The notes under the pieces are model-generated. The model did not search any database. It had not been told where the DNA came from and saw nothing but the letters and a program-made list of their open reading frames with translations. This document shows, one piece after another, positions 57,722 through 64,000 of a DNA stretch of 64,000 nt. The position numbers and the translations under genes are program-made. The DNA lies in assembly GCF_002159265.1 (NCBI RefSeq), contig NZ_NFHG01000019.1, forward strand, positions 1 through 64,000, read 5' to 3'. Within the stretch, counting starts at the first letter, position 1. The number at the start of each line of letters is the position of its first letter. The stretch comes from Flavonifractor sp. An82. Its GTDB lineage: Bacteria > Bacillota > Clostridia > Oscillospirales > Oscillospiraceae.

Positions 57722-59344
57722 ATGGAACAGATGGAACATCTCTATGACGTGGTGGTCATCGGCGGAGGCCCGGCGGGATTGACTGCCGCCCTCTACCTGG
57801 CCCGTGCCCGTTATCGTGTGGTGGTGGTGGAACAGGAACGCTTCGGCGGACAGATTACCATTACCTCGGAGGTGGTCAACTACCCCGGCGTGGAGCGCAC
57901 CAGCGGCGCCGAACTGACCGAGACCATGCGCAGACAGGCGGAGGGCTTCGGCGCGGAATTCCTGCTGGCAGAGGTCACCGGCCTGGAGCTGGAGGGCGAT
58001 GTGAAAACCGTCCGCACCAGCCGTGGGGCGTTGAGCTGCTTCGGTGTGCTGCTGGCCACCGGCGCCCATCCCCGCATGGTGGGATTCCGGGGTGAGGAGC
58101 AGTTCCGGGGCCGGGGCGTGGCCTACTGCGCTACCTGCGACGGAGAGTTTTTCACCGGAAAGGATGTCTTTGTGGTGGGCGGCGGCTTTGCCGCAGCGGA
58201 GGAGAGCGTGTTTCTCACCAAGTACGCCCGGCATGTGACCATCCTTATCCGGGGAGATGATTTTACCTGTGCCCAGGCCACGGCGGACGCTGCCCGGAAC
58301 CATGAGAAGATCACCATTCTCACCAATACGGTGGTGGAGGAGGTTTCAGGAGATACTGCGCTGCGCAGCATCCGGATGCGTAATGCCAAAACCGGACAGG
58401 AGACGGAGCATCAAGCAGCGGACGGGGAAACCTTCGGCGTGTTTGTGTTCGCCGGCTATGAGCCGGCTACCGAGCTTGTCAAGGGTCTGGCTGAGCTGGA
58501 CAGACAGGGCTATATCCTTACGGACCGCAGCCAGAAAACCACGGCGGATGGTCTGTATGCCGCCGGCGATGTGTGTGTCAAGCCTCTGCGCCAGGTGGTC
58601 ACCGCTGTGGGCGACGGTGCTCTGGCCGCCACCGAGCTGGAGCGGCTGTGCGCTGCCATGCAGCAGAAAACCGGTCTGCGGCCCCAGGCTCCCAAGAGCC
58701 GGGCGCCGGAACCGGAGGTCCAGGTACAGGCGAAAAGCGGTCTGTTTACTGGGGAGATGCTCTCCCAGCTCCACACGGTATTCGATCGGATGGCTTCCTC
58801 CCTGATTCTGCAGCTCTGCCTGGACGAAACACCTGTCTCCGCTGAGCTGGAGCACTATATGCAGGAGTTGGCTGCCCAGAGCGACAAGCTGTCGGTGGAG
58901 CAGGGCGATCCGTCCAAGGTCGAGCATCTTCCCTGTGTCCAGATCTGCCGCTCCGACGGTAGCTGGACAGGCCTGGCCTTTCACGGCGTGCCCGGCGGCC
59001 ATGAGTTTACCTCCTTTGTCCTGGGGCTCTACAATGCGGCCGGGCCGGGCCAGGCTCTGGATGAGGAGACTGAGGCGGCTATCCGGGCCATCCGGAAACC
59101 GGTGGAACTTCAGGTACTGGTGTCCCTCTCCTGTACCATGTGCCCGGAACTGGTAACGGCGGCGCAGCGTCTGGCGGCGGCCCATCCTGATATTTCCGCT
59201 CAGGTGTATGATCTGAACCATTTCCCTGATTTGCGGGAACAATATCAGGTGATGAGCGTGCCCTGCCTGGTGGTCAACGGCGGGGAGCAGATCTCCTTCG
59301 GAAAAAAGAATATCCGGCAGCTGCTGGAGTTGCTGATGCCATAG
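57722..59344 (+). CDS. AhpF-like peroxiredoxin reductase with swapped domain order
   Basis: Residues 1 to about 310 are a thioredoxin-reductase module: VVIGGGPAGLTAALYLARAR (FAD), YCATCDGEFF (redox CxxC) and GLYAAGDVCVKPLRQVVTAV. Residues about 340-540 are the double-thioredoxin-fold module found at the N-terminus of AhpF, with the second CxxC in SLSCTMCPELVTAAQRLAAA. In AhpF the order is reversed. NADH/NADPH electrons would pass from the flavin to the CATC pair, then CTMC, and on to AhpC. It is co-transcribed with ahpC. Confidence 0.93.
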   Translation: MEQMEHLYDVVVIGGGPAGLTAALYLARARYRVVVVEQERFGGQITITSEVVNYPGVERTSGAELTETMRRQAEGFGAEFLLAEVTGLELEGDVKTVRTSRGALSCFGVLLATGAHPRMVGFRGEEQFRGRGVAYCATCDGEFFTGKDVFVVGGGFAAAEESVFLTKYARHVTILIRGDDFTCAQATADAARNHEKITILTNTVVEEVSGDTALRSIRMRNAKTGQETEHQAADGETFGVFVFAGYEPATELVKGLAELDRQGYILTDRSQKTTADGLYAAGDVCVKPLRQVVTAVGDGALAATELERLCAAMQQKTGLRPQAPKSRAPEPEVQVQAKSGLFTGEMLSQLHTVFDRMASSLILQLCLDETPVSAELEHYMQELAAQSDKLSVEQGDPSKVEHLPCVQICRSDGSWTGLAFHGVPGGHEFTSFVLGLYNAAGPGQALDEETEAAIRAIRKPVELQVLVSLSCTMCPELVTAAQRLAAAHPDISAQVYDLNHFPDLREQYQVMSVPCLVVNGGEQISFGKKNIRQLLELLMP

Positions 59345-59351
59345 GTACTAG

Positions 59352-59378
59352 GCGTGCCGCACAAACCGTGCGGCACGC
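59352..59378. terminator. Terminator of the ahpC-reductase operon
   Basis: GCGTGCCGCAC (59352-59362) and GTGCGGCACGC (59368-59378) form an 11-bp stem with a 5-base loop, then TTTAG. It begins 7 bases after the reductase stop. Confidence 0.88.
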
Positions 59379-59419
59379 TTTAGTAATACGGTGGTATAGA
59401 TTTGAGAGGAGTTGTCTTT

Positions 59420-59641
59420 ATGAAAAAACATTGGGGCATTGGCGGTATAATTTTAGGTTTATTGTTTCTTTCAGCCGAATTGTACTGTCTTAAAGTAATA
59501 CAATCCTTGGAGATGCTTCACGGCACATGGCTCCTCAATGCTTGGGAGTACATGAAAGAACCACAGTGTCTGATTGCTATTCTCACTACTATCGGTGTCA
59601 TTATTTACTCCTGCTACCTTGCCTTTTTCTCAAAAAAGTAA
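59420..59641 (+). CDS. Small two-helix membrane protein
   Basis: The 73-residue protein has two hydrophobic segments (GIGGIILGLLFLSAELYCLK and IAILTTIGVIIYSCYLAFFS) and a basic C-terminus. GAGAGGAG precedes ATG 59420 by 8 bases. The family is not recognised. It stands alone between two terminators and has lower GC than its neighbours, which may mean recent acquisition. Confidence 0.78.
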   Translation: MKKHWGIGGIILGLLFLSAELYCLKVIQSLEMLHGTWLLNAWEYMKEPQCLIAILTTIGVIIYSCYLAFFSKK

Positions 59642-59718
59642 GTGCCGGAGGATACTTGAAGAGGGTTTTATACAAGGGTATATTCATAGAATATAATAAA
59701 ACAGAGCTAGTCAACATT

Positions 59719-59756
59719 AAAACGTCGCTATTTCTTCGTGAAAAGCGACGTTTTTT
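59719..59756. terminator. Terminator after the small membrane protein
   Basis: AAAACGTCGCT (59719-59729) and AGCGACGTTTT (59744-59754), followed by TT. Between it and the TetR promoter (59757-59868) I see no gene. Confidence 0.88.
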
Positions 59757-59868
59757 ATGGCCGGGATTAAGAAAGGAGTGCTCCTGTGATCAAATAGATT
59801 TTCTAAAAGGGGTGCTGCATTATTTTTATGCAGTAACCCCTTTTATTGAATGCTTTATGCACTGGTCC

Positions 59869-59921
59869 TTGACAAACTACGCTACTTATCTTATTATAAC
59901 AGTGTTATATAGCGCTGTTAT
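59869..59921 (+). promoter_or_regulatory. TetR promoter and operator
   Basis: TTGACA (59869-59874), 17-base spacer, TATTAT (59892-59897). A 26-bp inverted repeat at 59896-59921 (ATAACAG ... CTGTTAT) overlaps the -10 box and transcription start, as expected of a TetR autoregulatory operator. Confidence 0.85.
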
Positions 59922-59935
59922 ATGGAGGGAGACAC

Positions 59936-60556
59936 ATGGAAGAAAAGTCTACCGCCACGCTGGAAAAAATCCAGCGGGCTGCCATAGAGGAATTCTCGGA
60001 GAAAGGCTTTCAGGGTGCCTCTCTGCGGCAGATTGTGAAGCAGGCTGGTGTCACCACCGGCGCATTTTACGGCTATTTCTCCAGCAAAGAGGCGCTCTTT
60101 GCATCCATTGTGGAGCCCCATGCCGCTGCACTGATGGGCCGTTTCATGGAGGCCCAGACCTCCTTTGCCGAGCTGCCAGAGCAGGAACAGCCGGAACACA
60201 TGGGGCTGGAGTCCAGTCAATGTGTGCATTGGATGGTGGACTACATCTGTGACCACCGGGAGCAGGTAAAGCTGCTGCTGTGTAAAGCCGAGGGCACCAG
60301 CTACGAGCATTTTGTCCACAACATGGTGGAAGTTGAGGTGGAGTATACGCTCCAGTACCTGGGGGTTCTGCACCGTCTGGGGCATGGATGCCCCCAGCTA
60401 GATGCACAGCTGTGTCACATCATTGCCAGCGGAATGTTTAACGGCATTTTCGAGATCGTCGTCCACGATATGCCCAAGGAGCAGGCCGTGCGGTATGTGG
60501 ACCAGCTGCGGGATTTTTACACTGCTGGGTGGATGAAGCTGATCGGCCAGTCATGA
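59936..60556 (+). CDS. TetR/AcrR-family regulator of the ABC pair
   Basis: The 206-residue protein has the TetR helix-turn-helix (AAIEEFSEKGFQGASLRQIV, KQAGVTTGAFYGYFSSKEAL) and an all-helical ligand domain. The ligand is not known; the domain contains LLLCKAEGTSYEHFVHNM. It lies 90 bases before the siderophore-type ABC genes and probably controls them with the GGTTAGC operator. The ABC pair may thus respond to both the ligand and metal status. Confidence 0.88.
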   Translation: MEEKSTATLEKIQRAAIEEFSEKGFQGASLRQIVKQAGVTTGAFYGYFSSKEALFASIVEPHAAALMGRFMEAQTSFAELPEQEQPEHMGLESSQCVHWMVDYICDHREQVKLLLCKAEGTSYEHFVHNMVEVEVEYTLQYLGVLHRLGHGCPQLDAQLCHIIASGMFNGIFEIVVHDMPKEQAVRYVDQLRDFYTAGWMKLIGQS

Positions 60557-60580
60557 GCCGCACCATTTTCCAGTAAGATC

Positions 60581-60628
60581 GGGGCTGCGCCCCCTTCTTT
60601 TTACAACGGTGGTTAGCAATAACTAACC
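60581..60628 (+). promoter_or_regulatory. TetR terminator-like hairpin and operator before the ABC pair
   Basis: GGGGCTGCGCCCC (60581-60593) followed by a T-rich stretch to 60602 resembles a short terminator. GGTTAGC-AATA-ACTAACC (60611-60628) lies 18 bases before the ABC GTG start. I do not see a clear separate promoter, so part of the transcription may come from the TetR promoter. Confidence 0.7.
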
Positions 60629-60646
60629 CGAAAAGGAGGAATATTT

Positions 60647-62449
60647 GTGAAGCAAAAGAAGCAAAACGCTCTGACCGTCCTGCTGGGATATGCAGGCAGC
60701 CACCGGCGGCTCACCTTTCTGGGGTTGGGGCTGTCGGCGGTGTCCATGGTGTGCAGCATGATCCCGTACCTCTGCATCTGGCTGGCAGCACGGGATCTGA
60801 TCGCCGTGGCGCCGGACTGGACGCAGGCCCGGAGCGTGACGGACTACGGCTGGATCGCCTTCGCTTTCGCGGTGGGCGGCATCCTCATCTACTTCCTGGG
60901 TCTGATGTGCACCCATCTGGCGGCGTTCCGCACGGCGTCCAACATCCGTAAACAGGGCATGGCACATGTGATGCAGGCGCCGTTGGGCTATTTTGACGCC
61001 AACGCCTCCGGTTTGATCCGCAGCCGGCTGGATGCGGCGGCGGCCGACACCGAGACGCTGCTGGCCCACAATCTGGCGGACATCGTGGGCACAATCACCC
61101 TGTTTCTCGCCATGCTGGTGCTGATGTTCGTATTTGACTGGCGTATGGGCGCGGCCTGCCTGCTGGCGGCGGTGATCTCCATCCTTGCTATGTTCAGCAT
61201 GATGGGCGGCAAGAACGCCGGGCTGATGGCGGAATACCAGGCGGCCCAGGATCGTATGACCAAATCTGGCACAGAATATGTGCGCGGTATCCCGGTGGTC
61301 AAGATCTTCCAGCAGACTGTGTACTCTTTCAAGGCATTCCAGCAGGCCATTGAGGACTACAGCACCAAGGCGGAGCACTATCAAGGTGATGTGTGCCGCG
61401 TACCGCAGTCCATCAACCTGACCTTTACTGAGGGCGCCTTTCTGTTTTTGGTGCCGGTGGTGCTGTTCCTGGCTCCCGGCGCGCTGGCTTCCGGTGATTT
61501 TGCGGGGTTTGTCACAAATTTCGCCTTCTACGCTGTATTCTCCGCCATCATTTCCACCGCGCTGGCCAAAATCATGTTTGCGGCTTCCGGAATGATGCTG
61601 GCTGACACCGCTCTGGGCCGCTTCCAGCCGGTCATGGACGCGCCGACGCTGGCGGTGCCTGAGCATCCCCAGACACCCAAGGACAATCGGGTGGTCTTCC
61701 GGGATGTGAGCTTTACCTACGATGGCGCGCAATCTCCCGCCCTGTCCCATGTTTCCTTCACCGCCGAGCCCGGACAGACAGTGGCGCTGGTAGGGCCTTC
61801 AGGCGGGGGCAAAACCACAGCTGCCAGCCTGATCCCCCGGTTCTGGGACGCAGACACCGGCACTGTCGAAGTGGGCGGCGTGGATGTACGCCAGATTGAT
61901 CCCCATGTGTTGATGGATCAGGTCGCTTTTGTGTTTCAGAACAACCGTCTGTTCAAGGACAGCATTCTGGAAAATGTCCGGGCTGCCTGCCCAGACGCCA
62001 GCCGTGAGCAGGTGCTGGCTGCCCTGGAAGCCGCACAGTGCGGCGACATTCTGGAAAAGCTGCCCCAGGGACTGGATACCGTGATCGGAACCGAAGGGAC
62101 CTATCTTTCCGGCGGCGAGGCCCAGCGCATCGCGCTGGCACGGGCCATTTTGAAGGATGCACCCATCGTGGTGCTGGATGAAGCCACCGCTTTCGCCGAC
62201 CCGGAAAATGAAGCCCTGATCCAGAAAGCCTTCGCACGGCTTACAAAGGACCGCACCGTCATTATGATCGCACACCGGCTCTCCACGGTGGTGGGTGCGG
62301 ACAAGATCCTGGTGCTGGAGGGTGGCCGGGTGACAGAGCAGGGCTCCCACGGGGAGCTGATCGCGGCAGGCGGATTGTACACCCGGATGTGGGCCGACTA
62401 CAATCAGGCGATCCAATGGAAAATGGAAAGCGGCAAGGAGGGGAAATAA
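60647..62449 (+). CDS. Siderophore-type ABC half transporter 1 (IrtA/YbtP-like)
   Basis: The 600-residue protein has an N-terminal six-helix membrane domain (LTFLGLGLSAVSMVCSMIPY and on to about residue 320) and a C-terminal ATPase: Walker A LVGPSGGGKTTAAS, signature YLSGGEAQRIALARAI, Walker B IVVLDEATAFADPENEALIQ and switch AHRLSTV. The DEATAFADPENE stretch is characteristic of the exporter-fold IrtAB/YbtPQ class, which imports metallophores. AAAGGAGGA precedes the GTG. It should form a heterodimer with the next gene's product. Confidence 0.9.
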   Translation: MKQKKQNALTVLLGYAGSHRRLTFLGLGLSAVSMVCSMIPYLCIWLAARDLIAVAPDWTQARSVTDYGWIAFAFAVGGILIYFLGLMCTHLAAFRTASNIRKQGMAHVMQAPLGYFDANASGLIRSRLDAAAADTETLLAHNLADIVGTITLFLAMLVLMFVFDWRMGAACLLAAVISILAMFSMMGGKNAGLMAEYQAAQDRMTKSGTEYVRGIPVVKIFQQTVYSFKAFQQAIEDYSTKAEHYQGDVCRVPQSINLTFTEGAFLFLVPVVLFLAPGALASGDFAGFVTNFAFYAVFSAIISTALAKIMFAASGMMLADTALGRFQPVMDAPTLAVPEHPQTPKDNRVVFRDVSFTYDGAQSPALSHVSFTAEPGQTVALVGPSGGGKTTAASLIPRFWDADTGTVEVGGVDVRQIDPHVLMDQVAFVFQNNRLFKDSILENVRAACPDASREQVLAALEAAQCGDILEKLPQGLDTVIGTEGTYLSGGEAQRIALARAILKDAPIVVLDEATAFADPENEALIQKAFARLTKDRTVIMIAHRLSTVVGADKILVLEGGRVTEQGSHGELIAAGGLYTRMWADYNQAIQWKMESGKEGK

Positions 62450-64000
62450 ATGTTTGGAGCAAAATTTCAGCGGAAATATGCCCTGACGGATCAGGGTGTA
62501 CAGAACACCAAAAAGGGCACCTTCTGGACGGTGGTCGTCAATCTGGTGGTCATGGGCGGAGTCAGCATCCTGTACCTTGTGATGTCCGACCTGATGGCGT
62601 CTCTGACCGACGGTGTCTCCCTGACCGACTCCCTGCCTGTACTGGCCGGACTTTTGGTGTTTGCGCTGCTTTCCTTTCTCACCCATCTCCAGCAGTACAA
62701 AGCCACCTATGGCCTTGTGTACGGTGAGGTGAAAGCCACCCGGCTGCGGCTGGCGGAGCGGCTGCGTAAGCTGCCTCTTGGATTTTTTGGCAAGCGGGAT
62801 TTGGCCGACCTGACGGAGACCCTGATGGGCGATGTCAACCGCATGGAACATGTCTGGAGCCATGTGCTGGGCTACTTGTACGGCTCCTACATTTCCACCG
62901 CCGTGATCGCAGTCTGCCTGCTCTGGTATGACTGGCGGCTGACGATTGCTTGTCTTTGGGGAGTGCCGGTAGCATTTGGCCTGCTGTTTGGAAGCCGGAA
63001 GCTCACCGAACGCCAGGCCGAGCAGACCAAGCGCGCCGCCGTGCGGGTTTCGGATGGGATGCAGGAGGCGCTGGAAAATGTGCGGGAGATCCGTGCCACC
63101 AATCAGGAAGAGCGGTATCTTGCAGGATTGTACCGGAAGATCGACGACCATGAACGGATCATGATTCGCGGCGAGCTGGTCACCGGCCTGTTCGTCAACG
63201 GGGCCAGCGTTATCATGCGGCTGGGCGTGGCGACCACGATCCTTACGGGCGCGGGGCTGATTTTGTCCGGACAGATCGACTTCATGCTGCTGTTCTTGTT
63301 CCTCATGGTCATTACCCGGATCTATGCCCCCTTTGATCAGAGCCTTGCGCTGATTGCCGAGCTGTTTGTCTCCCAGGTGTCGGCAGACCGGATGAACGCA
63401 CTGTTTGACACCCCGATTGCCGAAGGGGCGGAAACCTTTCATCCCAAGGGACACGACATCGTATTTGACCATGTGGAGTTTGCCTATGACAAAAAGGCCG
63501 TCCTGCACGATGTCAGCTTTACTGCAAAGGAAGGCGAGATCACCGCGCTGGTGGGCCCCTCCGGCTCCGGCAAAAGCACCTGCGCCCGGCTGGCCGCCCG
63601 CCTGTGGGATATCACCGGGGGCGCTATCAAAGTGGGCGGAGTGGATATTTCCACCGTGGACCCAGAGGTGCTGCTGACCGATTATTCCATGGTTTTTCAG
63701 GATGTGGTGCTGTTTGACGACACGGTGATGGAAAACATCCGCCTGGGCAGGCGCGGCGCCTCCGACGCAGAGGTGATGGCCGCGGCCAAAGCCGCCAACT
63801 GCGAGGAGTTTGTCAGCAAACTGCCACAGGGCTATCAGACGCCCATCGGAGAAAACGGCGCCAAGCTCTCCGGCGGCGAGCGGCAGCGCATCTCCATCGC
63901 CCGGGCGCTGCTCAAGGACGCGCCCATCGTATTGCTGGATGAGGCCACTGCCTCCCTGGATGTGGAAAACGAGACCAAGGTGCAGGCGGCGCTCTCCCGG
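62450..64000 (+). CDS. Siderophore-type ABC half transporter 2 (IrtB/YbtQ-like), 3' end beyond window
   Basis: Open to the window end (517 codons visible). The membrane domain covers residues 1 to about 310 (VVVNLVVMGGVSILYLVMSD and following). The ATPase has Walker A VGPSGSGKSTCARLAARLWD, Q-loop MVFQDVVLFDDTVMENI, signature KLSGGERQRISIARALLKDA and Walker B IVLLDEATASLDVENE. It starts directly after partner 1 (AAGGAGGGGAAATAA, then ATG). It is the second half of a heterodimer. Confidence 0.92.
   Translation, partial: MFGAKFQRKYALTDQGVQNTKKGTFWTVVVNLVVMGGVSILYLVMSDLMASLTDGVSLTDSLPVLAGLLVFALLSFLTHLQQYKATYGLVYGEVKATRLRLAERLRKLPLGFFGKRDLADLTETLMGDVNRMEHVWSHVLGYLYGSYISTAVIAVCLLWYDWRLTIACLWGVPVAFGLLFGSRKLTERQAEQTKRAAVRVSDGMQEALENVREIRATNQEERYLAGLYRKIDDHERIMIRGELVTGLFVNGASVIMRLGVATTILTGAGLILSGQIDFMLLFLFLMVITRIYAPFDQSLALIAELFVSQVSADRMNALFDTPIAEGAETFHPKGHDIVFDHVEFAYDKKAVLHDVSFTAKEGEITALVGPSGSGKSTCARLAARLWDITGGAIKVGGVDISTVDPEVLLTDYSMVFQDVVLFDDTVMENIRLGRRGASDAEVMAAAKAANCEEFVSKLPQGYQTPIGENGAKLSGGERQRISIARALLKDAPIVLLDEATASLDVENETKVQAALSR

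Noticed and set aside
1-64000. tRNA, rRNA or riboswitch genes (for example a cobalamin riboswitch before the BMC genes).
   Set aside because: None was recognised by eye; the BMC operon's leader lies outside the window.

Overview
The window looks like the chromosome of a GC-rich anaerobic gut Firmicute, probably in or near the Oscillospiraceae (Flavonifractor/Lawsonibacter-like). This is inferred from strong AGGAGG ribosome sites, S-layer-homology repeats, short DtxR-type regulators, a FeoAB operon with a Cys-rich accessory peptide, a DUF3793/flavodoxin pair, and remnants of Clostridia-type integrative elements. No rRNA, tRNA or CRISPR array was seen.

Region 1 (1-11.6 kb) is the distal part of a bacterial microcompartment (BMC) operon on the + strand. 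It encodes shell proteins (hexamer, vertex, tandem-domain trimer, EutS/PduU type), PduL phosphotransacylase, EutJ, a flavoprotein-like protein, PduO, acylating aldehyde dehydrogenase, PduS, a polytopic membrane protein, a 68-residue three-CxxC peptide, a peroxiredoxin-glutaredoxin fusion, EutP/PduV and a CorA-like-shaped membrane protein. The signature enzyme lies upstream of the window. PduO argues for a B12-dependent lyase or dehydratase.

Region 2 (11.6-14.2 kb) holds an NCS2 purine-type permease with a T7 tract at its start, then a small HTH protein translationally coupled to a Ser/Thr kinase. The kinase is cut at about 14,240 by foreign DNA.

Region 3 (14.2-26 kb) is a scarred mosaic. It contains ICE remnants (replication initiator, XRE, TetR, a truncated ABC ATPase abutting a truncated serine recombinase, a broken AbrB gene, an XRE protein and a KTR peptide). 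A giant SLH surface protein follows, whose 5' end is replaced by an internal recombinase fragment, and that fragment also cuts into an ABC substrate-binding protein gene.

Region 4 (26-34.6 kb) has two NitT/TauT-like ABC sets facing each other around two cupins, a Crp/FNR regulator, and an unusual GTPase / ABC ATPase / signal-less binding-protein triad. Region 5 (34.6-52.5 kb) is a metal island: P-type ATPase with DUF6110, AraC, two DtxR-like regulators, FeoAB, flavodoxin, DUF3793, a zinc island (Zur-ZnuACB), split chromate transporter with ArsR, and a ZIP transporter. Region 6 (52.5-64 kb) has an ATC-hydrolase-like / methyltransferase / membrane-protein / hydrolase cluster, AhpC with a domain-swapped AhpF-like reductase, a TetR regulator and a pair of siderophore-type ABC half transporters.

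The most interesting signal is an inverted repeat, GGTTAGC-N4-GCTAACC and close variants. It recurs at a dozen places from 32 to 60.6 kb. At seven promoters it sits 2-12 bases downstream of a recognisable -10 box. It ties FeoAB, DUF3793/flavodoxin, a methyltransferase, ZIP, the ATC-hydrolase cluster, AhpC/reductase, the ABC pair, the Crp gene and the GTPase triad into one candidate metal (probably iron) regulon, with the DtxR-like proteins as likely repressors. The ATC-hydrolase cluster under this operator is the best candidate for an undescribed system.
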